Shown here piece after piece: positions 18,401-23,881 of a stretch of DNA of 64,000 nt. The translations under genes and the position numbers were made by a program. Within the stretch, counting starts at the first letter, position 1. The number at the start of each line of letters is the position of its first letter. The stretch comes from Actinoplanes sp. SE50/110 (lineage in GTDB: Bacteria; Actinomycetota; Actinomycetes; Mycobacteriales; Micromonosporaceae), in the NCBI RefSeq assembly GCF_900119315.1, contig NZ_LT827010.1, positions 1,658,001 through 1,722,000 of the forward strand. Reading direction: 5' to 3'. Below the pieces are notes generated by a model, which did no database searches, was not told the DNA's origin, and saw nothing but the letters and a program-made list of their open reading frames with translations.

Positions 18401-18896
18401 CGGTGGCGACCTGATCGTCGAGCGGCACTTCCCGGGGGCCCGGGAGCTGACCGGCGCCGTCTCCGACAAGCCCGGCACCCCGCAGAACATCGACCGGATC
18501 CTGTTGGTCGAGGATCCGCGGCAGGGTGGCCCGGCGATCATCGCGATCGAGGAGAAGGGCGCCGGCAGCACGCTGCAGGCGCGCAACGTGGAGAACCCGG
18601 CCGATCTCGGCGGTGTCATGATCCGCGCGGAGCAGTGCAGCCCCGAGTACCTGAGGCATATGCTGCAGCACGACGTGAAGCTCCGGCCCCTGCTCGAGGA
18701 GCGTCCGGAGCTCCGCCCGCTGCTGCAGTCGATCATCAGCTCGGAGCGTCTGGGCAGCCTGCGCTTCCTGAAGGTGCACGCGGCCGCGGACGGGCGGGTC
18801 ACCGTCACGGAGTACCTGCTGGATCACGACCGCCTGCAGCCGGGAACGATCCGGCTGGTCGGCGACGAGCCACTGAGGACCGGAGATCATGACTGA
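6435..18896 (+). CDS. giant mosaic type VII polymorphic-toxin-like protein (4153 aa) with GNAT-like, GT-B-like and PD-(D/E)xK-like domains
   Basis: Approximate layout. Residues 1-115: WXG-like helical domain with WSG at 77-79 and YAYLD (YxxxD) at 91-95. 118-260: hydrophobic and amphipathic helices, with a clear membrane-type segment at 121-142. 350-460: Gly-rich GG(D/H)-type segment. 530-1500: disordered Gly, Pro and Asp repeats. 1537-1806: GNAT-like domain A1 (RGHGFA). 1829-2045: domain B1 with VHEITETLAMRH. 2110-2386: GNAT-like A2 (QGGGFA). 2402-2755 and 2780-3212: two GT-B, GT4-like domains, the second with QDGFGLVASEAAQAGVPVVV. 3315-3522: B2 (VHEISETLAIRH). 3527-3782: A3, which lacks the acetyl-CoA loop. 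3812-4153: C-terminal candidate toxin with D4020 and EEKG at 4039-4042, like D...ExK nucleases. Starts at GTG with no clear ribosome-binding site, so it is probably coupled to the gene before. Secretion by the adjacent ESX system and toxicity are inferred. Confidence 0.85.
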   Translation: MSDDHEFITSMLDYFSAFEEWLPGWADWLSHLVIGEIPLAHANNVYDLADQWERLADELNRTYQDIVRAADPIVENWSGDASASAFVEQWYAYLDSLRQTAEGAGEMRQGVQNFGLEVELMKFAVAMNLFMLAVQIWMMIAGAGPTGGATLTGAPPAFWGFRALLGKAASATIGRIAGIVMKFAIKPLAFVFGKLPARALTAGVRFAVPLVTRITLGHMIPAGVVRGLVAQGARNLAEKIAGKWLTDMAIKGATNLAARGISKTVANRLAAQALRDMANTEVRGLLAQQSARAVQKQLVKEIQQQLMKNWVGRKVAEDVGENALTKLAVKEAATVGLGKEFGHYVGSRVAFGAGFMGGGDLAGQLVQMGEGNRDSLDWGHVKDSAIQGGVFGASMFGGITGHVAGGALAGGGLDIMSQLEQGTGIKDLNWTEAGHGAVQGAEAGVIFGGQTHLEMSTLGAGKLQIGKDLHILSHEDGSFSAVSFRDNPKLGIREHLVLTDNGYAAYQGANHGGDGALRVVPAEVSARPEVAQHIADNWGPEPATVRTESPSPGVTAEPPAAAPAAAPARVEPGAPARADGGGGGGGGGGGPRQTVSGGGGGGGGGTPARAGEAGPSAAADGGRTAAAAGRSGGDVSSPVRTPEAGTASGSPAAGANYASSAPAEHTAGAADRAAPGTGDRGVPGAGDRSAPGAGDRGVPGAGDRSAPGAGDRGVPGAGDRTTPDAGRHSGPDAGERSVGQAGEPTAPDSGGRGHLPDGSGPPPDGGTPASPRSETPSQVAGRVDGTAAPDRLGGTAAGSLGDSPGAHASVDGVRPGGDGPPPGGDRVGPAGRGSAGMQRSPAGADHGLAGGDRAPVGSDRAPVGSDRARVGSDRAAVDRAAVDRAAVGNDRAPIGGERGPAGGDRAAVGGERGAIGGDRAASGRHGASRGDVAAGGETSRGRDPWDGHSGRLPEGAGGPDHGGVPVRASEPGPGAGDRQGHAGGDAAGRGGDAGVRGGRGEGGPDIPDRGDVAGGGDVRRIEPFRLVQVDGAAPDRPVTRPEDVETVADREIGALIEGREPGAPDLPHRADFDPESATLRVRYGDGVTVDVSVQVNESLPAGGPVLRRPALEQLADGTWRQADGAAIGLSPHVPAEPGARASYVRGNLDNAWRALHEEVGGQLRPPAGEAVPGGREPAPHSGEGAPRDLEAIGDEGAAGDLPPSRGDGAAADAGPHDGVPREAATDVPREAASHDGTPREAVTDVPREAAPDFARHGGADAPRDAVSDVPAGARETPRDALWGLEDARPEVGLRDHDDMVRHAAEPAEPPLPPELTDGTIQSIARGRHVPEPLPRWAEEHLTEAGEHGRIRPKPAEAVAEHLRALGDEAVDRVTPREWAEPPAHLRGLEALEPRRAEPARPVEPERAGRPEQSERSEGTERTERSEFPDLAALAPRRPEATPHPDLSRGPEHDGVPARDEAIARDEVTARDGGPVRDEASPRAGLPAREDGLPHDREPVHEGAEQAQDREFGHDGKSGHDPAEVPATPHDPTDPRTPWAPGETPPIDDLIPRTDEEAALRADAIDAAIQAKLHGHEFAGNEVRVRSGRTQVGRDYVVVELEVLTPEGQRVGEITRGLFREPDGTVWVKHNRLEMTEDARGHGFASRFNRHMEGWYRESGASFVELRATKVGGYSWAAAGYEWQIHGGHEVMKGLKEQVDAIGRDLRNLDRYGPERLRSLYDKFGGANPDELARNMREQSRDAQDLLDRAKGVADGTKPRHAYPVPGEIARLGYRESLHGTDRAHQHWLGKDAMVDRRWTGRRYLDGPPPEEFLGYDPALRAEPVGGVTHTASGIEGTRFVPDGRPEHLPDLTPEEMRDASEHVDPKDFSAGDVEAVTHRGDHVEVRVRGRAEPEHFVVEVGRDMDTLGKVSVQAGTHANPHVVQVNHRVAPEQLSRVWVHEITETLAMRHTEEVGRPPQGLLRRAASSIGRFFSGGDAPARPPVEPHAAARMNERLHLQRQLREAAGDPVREAQLRHEITGVERDLRALGHNVNPFAVERPAGLSGGVLGSRHPTPGVHDQVTPGAHDHAASGAHDHAAPGVEDRAAAGAHDPDGPSGPDGTSGPEHLVDPPWQAGERPPVGDLIPHTREQAERWHGAIQEAVKDRYEGRTYGDKHVEVNKVEIAQHAVRVHVRVLDEAGRQVGRSTQWFRRQPEENFLVVKNEAFYLAEGVQGGGFAGEFNDHLEGWYRESGVRYIHVNTEKVGGFAWAREGYAWEPRGGVHPIQRLRLEADRIDELLDGLSRRDADELRPLYRKYGGENPSELRDNMISQRQEAREIYNRMLAITRGERLLADWPTTEQVLAVGDRGEHGRDAHWVGKDALLTSSWAGIKHLEPAVPPRVAEWRNTAPQHLLAFDDVADGPMQRGTLRELAIALGGEGDHVALRAPDLEAGELGPNVRAIPAEPVPGVTGRISPLLRPDHLPADTDVIVGYGQTAGVAEARRDAFPDARVVQIIDVVPTDPAHLDVLSRADLVIAVGPEVADGLRAAFTEHRADPIPPVHELIPPIDGGPPPERIPGQGGYHVLATGDERSQLAAADAVRRLRAEGVDARLTVALRDPEGAEAAWHADRLAEAAGSEVTVRRLPDDVAGRRELLRDADVVLDPVARPQLDGLVLQAAGDGVPVLAHAESGAGRLFGDPEKVSPEHAGRSVVPAGTDAAGWVDRARQAFDPGAREHALSLSRELQERYGPAAAARSVHDAIGGLGDGVARVRDETFHDTLDPREVVRRNAAGDPPAGGTTRVMTVCTEYDSNAGGVITANRELSESFRTAGAEVYGRVSLVSQSRPELTRLTTGQGIEVRGVREVWGVLDEKDRPDRRAMSMLLDNLPAEVDVIVGNSRFGGGAARVLQEHVYPEAKYVHVLHTSPEVLDGVRGLPAEGHDRAATERALMDGADLVTGIGPLLGQEAGRLAWEASPERPVPAHTIISDMPRDTGPAPSRSPGGGYELHVRGRADDAIKGVDMAARMVRELRAEGVDVRLTVRGAPDGQGPMMADRLTAIAGHPVEVREFVPSGTPEGRAELRQDLMDADLVLMPSIQDGFGLVASEAAQAGVPVVVPEGTGAGMFFGDSRYVPEGLGEAATVRDGNTVAALRDRVDAVAGDAEVLPKKVVKDLLTAVDDDRLGAWVDHVRSALTGLDRHYARAGELRDFLGERYAPGNAARGVLDVLRGEAPADPVYSPRAVTERTGAHEGAHHVPERPEMSAWPERRAATGGFAWPDRPGPHGTTGSGHGEATTHGGSTPRGEATAHDRAAPRGEETAHDRADGRDDGPPGENPRHTASPIEDTAFVPDGRPEGAADLSVTELHEAAREISGADFAGGEVHAIEADGRHVITVTTADDVPRHFVTEIGRDMDDLAETRVGDGTPGSPHVVTVNHRVATDQLSRVLVHEISETLAIRHAGEIRAADQGLVRRSMTAIRHALGADRPPVDPHAAARMNERLHLQRRLDAAEGDPDLQAHLRDEIDGVDRDLTRLGYPEPARELRWIGRPWHAEGRVPTIDELLPRSEAEAGRWSEHAAAEIARQLDERRIGTRALRLAGDAAITVRPDEMVIRLRVDDRNGVPLGTETRVLIREPDGSVVARHEGVSLDPRVDRQLAEWYRESGVDRIEAPAIGRDGYELARRGYSWGTGTEAADVARILTGLDERVRDIRHALDTLADGGADVPALRERFGGGTVEETAANMRRELTAGQGLLRRAAEHPFGDPRFPRPEEFARAGTEAGWHRGGTSLGVEVMAGESWHAELPLREPAHAAAEPVAVEHVRPGETSPERRWQQHELVWDGRRDTTYGQKLMLGPDGKDHFPGDRVGTSRNRDGRPRVGSRNVEDDNPPPTGDAAARAVPDRGSERQYDPTGDSTTEVGVRQAAEARASFEAQRNEVWNRHLAPLARVLQGHGITLDAQHLGGASLRDTLTKAAPFLSDAQSSALRARGIEYIRLTKEVKLASEKLGTAGGDLIVERHFPGARELTGAVSDKPGTPQNIDRILLVEDPRQGGPAIIAIEEKGAGSTLQARNVENPADLGGVMIRAEQCSPEYLRHMLQHDVKLRPLLEERPELRPLLQSIISSERLGSLRFLKVHAAADGRVTVTEYLLDHDRLQPGTIRLVGDEPLRTGDHD
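8476..8590 (+). repeat. 48-bp tandem repeat inside the giant gene
   Basis: Two near-identical 48-bp units (8476-8523 and 8524-8571) and a partial third encode PGAGDR(G/S)-type repeats around residues 680-720. A further 21-bp unit is repeated three times at about 8987-9052 (APVGSDR). The units keep the frame, so copy-number change would alter linker length without breaking the protein. Confidence 0.85.
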
Positions 18897-19377
18897 GCTG
18901 CCGCCCGCCGCCGATCAGCCGTCGCTGGAGGGGCTGTTCAGAACGCTGCGGGACACCGAGTGGTCCTGGGACCGGGCCGGGTTTCCGGCCCTGGCCGAGC
19001 GCTTCGGATGGACCGTCACCTACCAGGACGACAACGGTGTGATCGCCGACGTGCCGTGGCCGGCTCCGCGCCGCCCGGTCCAGCTGGCCTGGAGCCGCGG
19101 CGCGGTGGACGAGGTGAGTATCACCCTGGCTTCGGTAGCCGGACTGCCCGAGGCGCCGCCGGACTTCCTGCCCGGGGTGTTCGACCTGGCGGTCCGGACC
19201 GGCACGGCGATCCTGGGCGAGCCGGGCGACGGCAGGCCGGCCGACCACCCGCAGGTCCGGTGGCCCGGCGAGCGGGCCACGATCGTGCTCGACCAGCTGC
19301 CCGTCGCGGTGTTGCTCACCTGGGCGGACAACGAGTGGCTGGCGATCGCCGACTGGTCGGACGAGGACGACGGATGA
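18889..19377 (+). CDS. candidate immunity protein for the giant protein's C-terminal domain
   Basis: A 162-residue acidic protein, pI clearly low (DEDDG tail, many Asp and Glu). Its ATG overlaps the stop of the giant gene by 8 nt (ATGACTGA), the typical arrangement of a toxin with its cognate immunity gene. The N-terminus has WSWDRAGFPALAERFGW, and the C-terminal part is WADNEWLAIADW. The pattern resembles small actinobacterial immunity-like proteins of the DUF6301 type; this is from memory of the pattern and was not searched. No signal peptide or TM segment, so it is cytoplasmic, as needed to protect the producer. The immunity function is inferred from position, size and charge. Confidence 0.6.
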   Translation: MTELPPAADQPSLEGLFRTLRDTEWSWDRAGFPALAERFGWTVTYQDDNGVIADVPWPAPRRPVQLAWSRGAVDEVSITLASVAGLPEAPPDFLPGVFDLAVRTGTAILGEPGDGRPADHPQVRWPGERATIVLDQLPVAVLLTWADNEWLAIADWSDEDDG

Positions 19378-19384
19378 TCCGGCG

Positions 19385-20389
19385 ATGACCCACCCGTTGG
19401 CCCGGACCCGCCAGGAAGCGCACCTGTTCATCGACCTCACCCCGTGCGCCTGCGGGGATCGCCGGCTGGCCACCGCCGGCGAGCCGGTCACGCTGCCGGA
19501 CGGCAACCCCGGACGGCGGTACGCGGGACGCTGCCCGACCTGCGGGCGCGACCGCGAGTTCGTGTTCGCGATGCCCGCCGTACCGGAGGACTCCACCAGC
19601 ACCCGGCAGATCGTGTACGGCTACGGCACCCGCCCCTCCCGGCTCCTCGGCCCGGGGCAGTGGCTATGGGCCGCGGAGCAGTATGCCGAGGCCGTACCCC
19701 GCGATCCGGAACATCTCACCGGCGAAGCGCGGGCGACCGCGCGGACCTGGCTGATGGCGGCCGTGGCGGCCGTGCGCGAAGCGGCGAAGTTCCTGCCGGA
19801 CGGCGCTGACCGGCTGCCGCCGGGGGACGTCCCGGCCGGCCGGGACCCGGACGACTTCACCCGGCAGCGGTTGATCGACCGGCGACTGGGATATGAGCGG
19901 CGGCTGCGCGCCCTTCCGGGTGACCCGCCGCCCCCGCGCGACCCGGAGCAGGTCCGCCGCCAGCTGGCCCGCAACCGCGCGGTCGAGGCCTGGGCCGCCC
20001 GGCACGGCCTGGCCGATCCGGTGATCGGCGCCGGCACCGCGGAGCAGAACCGGGAGATCGACCGGGAGCTGCGCCGCATGGACGGTCTGGACCCGGAGAC
20101 CGGCCTGGACCGGGACAGCGCCGCCGCCGGGTTCGCCGCGTTCCGGCAGTTCATCGACGATCTGGAGATCGCGCTGGCGGCCGACGTGCCGGCCCGTGAC
20201 CTGCGGATCGGCACCGCCCTGGCGGCGTACCAGGCGTGGCTGGACCGTCTGCGGATCAGCGACGGGCCATGGCGCGACGCCCTCTGGGCCGGGGACATCT
20301 GGCAGACGCCGGACACCGATCTGCCGCCCGCCGCGGCGGTGTGGGAGATGGTCGAGGCCGCCCGGTCGGCGGTCCGCTCACTCGGGTGA
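19385..20389 (+). CDS. Zn-ribbon-like accessory protein, paralogue 1
   Basis: A 334-residue protein of unrecognised family. The N-terminus carries TRQEAHLFIDLTPCACG, then CPTCGRDREFVF about 30 residues later, giving a CxC...CxxC set that could bind zinc. A second conserved block is RPSRLLGPGQWLWAAEQY, and the C-terminus is WEMVEAARSA. The same blocks occur in the genes at 21118, 21879 and 25567, so this window holds four paralogues. Between residues about 150 and 300 there are Arg/Asp-rich helices. It lies 7 nt after the candidate immunity gene and is probably in one transcript with the giant gene. Role unknown: additional immunity, toxin chaperone or regulator are all open. Confidence 0.65.
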   Translation: MTHPLARTRQEAHLFIDLTPCACGDRRLATAGEPVTLPDGNPGRRYAGRCPTCGRDREFVFAMPAVPEDSTSTRQIVYGYGTRPSRLLGPGQWLWAAEQYAEAVPRDPEHLTGEARATARTWLMAAVAAVREAAKFLPDGADRLPPGDVPAGRDPDDFTRQRLIDRRLGYERRLRALPGDPPPPRDPEQVRRQLARNRAVEAWAARHGLADPVIGAGTAEQNREIDRELRRMDGLDPETGLDRDSAAAGFAAFRQFIDDLEIALAADVPARDLRIGTALAAYQAWLDRLRISDGPWRDALWAGDIWQTPDTDLPPAAAVWEMVEAARSAVRSLG

Positions 20390-20710
20390 CGCCCACCGGT
20401 ACATGTCGTCGGCCAGCTCGCGGGCCAGCAGGCTGAGCTCGCCGTCGGCCTGGATCGGCCCCGCCTCGACGCCCGGGCGCAGCCGCAGCGCCAACTCGTC
20501 CAGCAGAGCGGCGATCACCCCGGCACGCTGCACGGAGATCGACACGATGTCCCGCGAGCCGCGGGTGGTGCGGTGGTCGAAGGCGTCGCCCGCGTCCAGG
20601 GCCGGGCGGGCGTCGGCGGCGAACTCATCGAGCGGTTTCGGCCGGAAGCCCTCCGGATCACCCCGGTGGACGGGGTAGCTCAGCCAGTGCCGGGCCGGGT
20701 CCGGGGTCAT
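20378..20710 (-). CDS. small tandem paralogue b, unknown function
   Basis: A 110-residue protein from the ATG at 20710, which follows GAGAGGAG at a good distance. The core reads QRAGVIAALLDELALRLRPG, then GPIQADGEL. The neighbouring upstream gene has the matching block QRAKVIASLLDELSRRVRPG and GPIQSDGKL, so the two are tandem paralogues 11 nt apart in one minus-strand operon. Its 3' end overlaps the convergent Zn-ribbon paralogue 1 by 12 nt. No signal peptide or membrane segment. Small acidic proteins in such clusters are often orphan immunity proteins, but no family is recognised. Confidence 0.65.
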   Translation of the reverse strand: MTPDPARHWLSYPVHRGDPEGFRPKPLDEFAADARPALDAGDAFDHRTTRGSRDIVSISVQRAGVIAALLDELALRLRPGVEAGPIQADGELSLLARELADDMYRWASPE

Positions 20711-20721
20711 GCCGGCTCCTC

Positions 20722-21081
20722 TCAGTAACCGGTGCCGCTGCGCAGGTGCGCGGCGGACTCGGCGGCCAGGTCGGCGAGCTTGCCGTCGCTCTGGATCGGG
20801 CCGACGGCCAGCCCCGGACGCACCCGCCGGGACAGCTCGTCGAGCAGCGAGGCGATCACCTTGGCCCGCTGCCGGGAGAACGCCGCGACCTCGTCGCGGC
20901 CCTCGTCCGGGTCGAGGCGCACCTCGGCCGGCCGGCCGGCGTCGATCAGCTCGCCGAACTCGGCGGCGGCCTGGTCCAGGGTGATCGGGACGCGCTGCTG
21001 GGTACCGTCCGGCAGCCGCCGGTAGCGGACCCGGGACAGCAGGTGCCGGGCCGGGTCGCGGTCGTCGTCGGGGTCCCGCAT
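20722..21081 (-). CDS. small tandem paralogue a, unknown function
   Basis: A 119-residue protein, first gene of the two-gene minus-strand operon. It starts MRDPDDDRDPARHLLS, while the sister gene starts with a matching TPDPARHWLS. The shared core is QRAKVIASLLDELSRRVRPG and GPIQSDGKLADLA. The promoter must lie in the 36-bp spacer shared with the divergent paralogue 2 at 21118, which is very tight. Function unknown; tandem duplication with divergence fits a spare-immunity or interaction role. Confidence 0.65.
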   Translation of the reverse strand: MRDPDDDRDPARHLLSRVRYRRLPDGTQQRVPITLDQAAAEFGELIDAGRPAEVRLDPDEGRDEVAAFSRQRAKVIASLLDELSRRVRPGLAVGPIQSDGKLADLAAESAAHLRSGTGY

Positions 21082-21117
21082 GGGTCAAACCCTATACGCC
21101 TGTGGCAGGGTGGTCGC

Positions 21118-21882
21118 ATGCCGGTTCCACGCGCCCGTAGCGAGCATGAGGCGCACCTGCACATGGATCTGCATCCGTGCGTGTGCGGTGAGTCGCGCTT
21201 CCCCCGCGAGCCCGAGAAGACGTTGCTGCCCGATGGCCTCGCCGAGGTGCGCTTCGCCGGTCCGTGCGACAACTGTGGCCGGCCCCGGGAGTTCGTCTAC
21301 CGGATGTCCACCGAGCCGGAGATCGAGGAGCCGGGCTGGCCACGGTTCGGCGGTCCCGAGCCCTCGGAGCTGATCGACGCCGATCAGTGGGTTGCGGCAG
21401 CCGCCCGGTATGCGGCTCCGCCCGCCGACCCGATGCGCATGCGCACCGCGATGGCCTGCATCAACGAAGCGGAGAAACTCGGCGCCGAGGGACTGTCCCC
21501 GCTCTGGGAGAGCTACAACCGGTCCTCCGGAGTCTGGGAGCCGCGCCCGTGGCCGGGGCCGCCCAGCTACGAGAAGGATCCGGCCACCGGCTTTCCCACC
21601 GACACCGGCCGGACCGCGCTCAGCGGATACAACCGGCTGCCGTACCAGATCCGCGCCCGATTCCAGGACGACCCGGCCGAGCGGGACCGTCGGCTCGCCG
21701 CGGTGGCCGCGGTGCGGTCCGCCTGGTGTGTCCGGCAGGGCTACCCGGAGTGGGACGAGGACGCCGACGAGTACGACATGCCGGCCGATCGGTTGCCGCC
21801 GGCCGAGCCCGCCTGGGAACTGGTCCGGGCCGCGCGGGCGGCGGCCGGGCAGGACCCGGCGACCGGGGAGTTCGTGCGATGA
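21118..21882 (+). CDS. Zn-ribbon-like accessory protein, paralogue 2
   Basis: 254 residues from the ATG at 21118. It has EHEAHLHMDLHPCVCGESRF near the start, CDNCGRPREFVYRM about 30 residues on, and FGGPEPSELIDADQW, matching the other three paralogues. The C-terminal half carries AAVAAVRSAW, DEYDMPADRLPPAEPAWELV and ARAAAGQDPATGE, which are strongly similar to the end of paralogue 3. First gene of a run whose stops and starts overlap (ATGA at 21879, GTGA at 22910, GTGA at 23878), so four genes are translated as a unit. Function unknown. Confidence 0.7.
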   Translation: MPVPRARSEHEAHLHMDLHPCVCGESRFPREPEKTLLPDGLAEVRFAGPCDNCGRPREFVYRMSTEPEIEEPGWPRFGGPEPSELIDADQWVAAAARYAAPPADPMRMRTAMACINEAEKLGAEGLSPLWESYNRSSGVWEPRPWPGPPSYEKDPATGFPTDTGRTALSGYNRLPYQIRARFQDDPAERDRRLAAVAAVRSAWCVRQGYPEWDEDADEYDMPADRLPPAEPAWELVRAARAAAGQDPATGEFVR

Positions 21883-22913
21883 CCGTGCTGGTGGCGCAGA
21901 CCTACGCCGAGGCGTACCTGTACCTCGACCTCACCCCGTGCGAGTGCGGGGAGACCGCCTTCACCCCGTCCGTCGTCGCCGAGGCGGACTGCGTGCGGTG
22001 GTTCGGCGTCTGCCCGCGCTGCGGCCGGGAGCGGTCGTTCCGATTCCGTTTCGGCGACCGCCCGGACAGCACCGGCTTCAGCCACCGCGAGGCTCCGTCC
22101 GAGCTGATCGACGCCGGGCAGTGGCTGTGGGTCGCCGAGCGATACCTGTCCGGGGTCCCGCAGAGCATTCCCGGGATCCGGGCGCTGCCGCGTGACCAGC
22201 AGAAGACCGTGCAGGCGCTGCTCGACGTGGCCGATGCGGCCCTGGACGAGGCGGCGAAGTTCTGGACCACCATGGAGGACGACGAGGACCTGCCCGAGTC
22301 GGCGCTGTGGACGGGGTGGAGCCGGCAGGCGCGGGCCGCGGCACCGGAGCGGTTCCGGCGTCGCTGGCTGAGCGACCAGCGGTCCCGCTGGGCGCTGCTG
22401 GACGGCGGGATTCCGCCGATGACCGACGAGGAGTTCGCCGGGGGGCCCGACTCCGACTACCTGAAGGTGGTCCGGCTCCGGGCCGAGGTGCGGGCCATGT
22501 GGGTGGCCCGGCACGGTCTGAGCGACCTCACCGACCGCCGGGCCACCCCGGCGCAACGCCTCGAGCTTCAGCGGGCCGAGCGGGCCGCCACCGGACTCGA
22601 CGTGGCCACCGGATACTCGACGCATGCGACGCAGTCCGCGCTGGCCGCGTACGACTCGCTGGTCAGCACGATCCAGCGCGAGTTCGCGACCGATCCGGGG
22701 CAGCGGGACGGCCGGCTCGCCGAGGCGGCCGCGGTGCGCGCCGTGTGGCTCGCCGAGACGGGCCTCCCGGCGTGGTCACCGGACGACGACGTGTACGAGT
22801 TCCCGGCCGATCGGATGCCGCCGGCCGGCCAGGCGTGGGAGATGGTCCGCGCGGCCCGGGCGGCCGCCGGGGTGGATCCGGACCTCGGCGACATCCGGGA
22901 GTGGCGGCCGTGA
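21879..22913 (+). CDS. Zn-ribbon-like accessory protein, paralogue 3
   Basis: A 344-residue protein beginning in an ATGA overlap with paralogue 2. It has TYAEAYLYLDLTPCECGETA, CPRCGRERSFRF and PSELIDAGQWLWVAERY, and a C-terminus VYEFPADRMPPAGQAWEMV that repeats the one in paralogue 2. Compared with paralogue 2 it has an additional middle segment rich in Arg and Asp (residues about 100-220), like paralogue 1. Cytoplasmic by sequence. It is followed with GTGA overlap by the SUKH fusion gene, so its product probably functions in the same immunity-rich transcript. Role unknown. Confidence 0.7.
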   Translation: MTVLVAQTYAEAYLYLDLTPCECGETAFTPSVVAEADCVRWFGVCPRCGRERSFRFRFGDRPDSTGFSHREAPSELIDAGQWLWVAERYLSGVPQSIPGIRALPRDQQKTVQALLDVADAALDEAAKFWTTMEDDEDLPESALWTGWSRQARAAAPERFRRRWLSDQRSRWALLDGGIPPMTDEEFAGGPDSDYLKVVRLRAEVRAMWVARHGLSDLTDRRATPAQRLELQRAERAATGLDVATGYSTHATQSALAAYDSLVSTIQREFATDPGQRDGRLAEAAAVRAVWLAETGLPAWSPDDDVYEFPADRMPPAGQAWEMVRAARAAAGVDPDLGDIREWRP

Positions 22914-23881
22914 CCGGACGGATCGCCGGCGCCCGCTACGCTTTCCGGGCCGCGCACCCGGCCAGCCCGATGCTGCGGGTGCGCTACCGCCTCGGCGTCC
23001 CGGTGGACCCGTGGGGTTTCCCGGACTGGACGCCGTACGCCCGGCTGCTGGTCGCGTTGCCGCCGGCGATCCCCGACCTGACCGTCGACGAGGCGCGGGT
23101 GGTCGACGTGTGCACCGCGGGCCTGGCCGCCCGGGCCGCCGGTGACCCGCTCTGGGCCGGGGCCGCCGGCACGCCGGTCGGCTGGACCTGGGCGCACGTC
23201 GCGCAGACCCGGCACCTCGCGCTGGTACCGGCCGAGCTGCACGCCGGTTTCCGGCACCTGGGCGGGGTCAGTGTCGGCGGGCCGCGCGCCGCCGGTCGCG
23301 GCCTGACGGCGGGTGCCGGCGAGCCGCCGCGGATGCTGGTCGGCGAGCGGCTCACCGAGGCGGCGCTGGCGGTGGGCGAGGAGATCCTGAAGGTGGCGCT
23401 TCCGGCCCACTACCGGGACTTCCTGCTGCGGACGAACGGTGCCGCCCCCGCCGGGCCCAGCGTGTTCCCGGGCCACGGGTTCGTGCTGGACCAGCCGCTG
23501 TTCGGGTTCCGGGACGACCGGCTGCAGGACGTGGGGTATCTCAACGCCTGGTTCGCCGACCGGCTCACGCCGGACTGGCTGGGCATCGGGCACGTGCAGG
23601 GCGGCCTGCTGGCGATCCGGGTGCGGGGCGCGGACGTGGGCGCGGTCGGCTACCTGGACGACGACGACTGGCGGGACCGGGACCACTTCACCGCGGCCGA
23701 CCGCTGCGAGCGGCTGATGCATCGTCTCGCCGGCGACTTCGGGGCGTTCTGGCTGGCGTTACGACCCGTACCGGCCGAGTTGTCGGATCTGGCGCGGGCC
23801 GCGGCCGCGAGTGCCGAGCTCGCCGCGCCGGACGGTCTGGGTGCTCTGCTCCCCGCGACGCATCGGTGGGTCGCGCCGTGA
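22910..23881 (+). CDS. fusion of HNH/LHH-nuclease-like segment and SMI1/KNR4 (SUKH) domain
   Basis: 323 residues from the GTG at 22910 (GTGA overlap). Residues about 80-125 read GWTWAH, then LALVPAELHAGFRHLGGVS, which follows the pattern of LHH/HNH toxin nucleases (TWxHH ... LVPxxLH ... HxGG) with the second His of the first pair replaced. Residues about 140-290 fit a SMI1/KNR4 domain: LTEAALAVGEEILKVALPAH, YRDFLLRTNGA and a C-terminal acidic DDDDWRDRD loop. SUKH domains are a major immunity superfamily against nuclease toxins. A nuclease-like remnant joined to an immunity domain suggests a self-contained or decoy immunity protein. The domain calls are by eye. Confidence 0.6.
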   Translation: MTGRIAGARYAFRAAHPASPMLRVRYRLGVPVDPWGFPDWTPYARLLVALPPAIPDLTVDEARVVDVCTAGLAARAAGDPLWAGAAGTPVGWTWAHVAQTRHLALVPAELHAGFRHLGGVSVGGPRAAGRGLTAGAGEPPRMLVGERLTEAALAVGEEILKVALPAHYRDFLLRTNGAAPAGPSVFPGHGFVLDQPLFGFRDDRLQDVGYLNAWFADRLTPDWLGIGHVQGGLLAIRVRGADVGAVGYLDDDDWRDRDHFTAADRCERLMHRLAGDFGAFWLALRPVPAELSDLARAAAASAELAAPDGLGALLPATHRWVAP

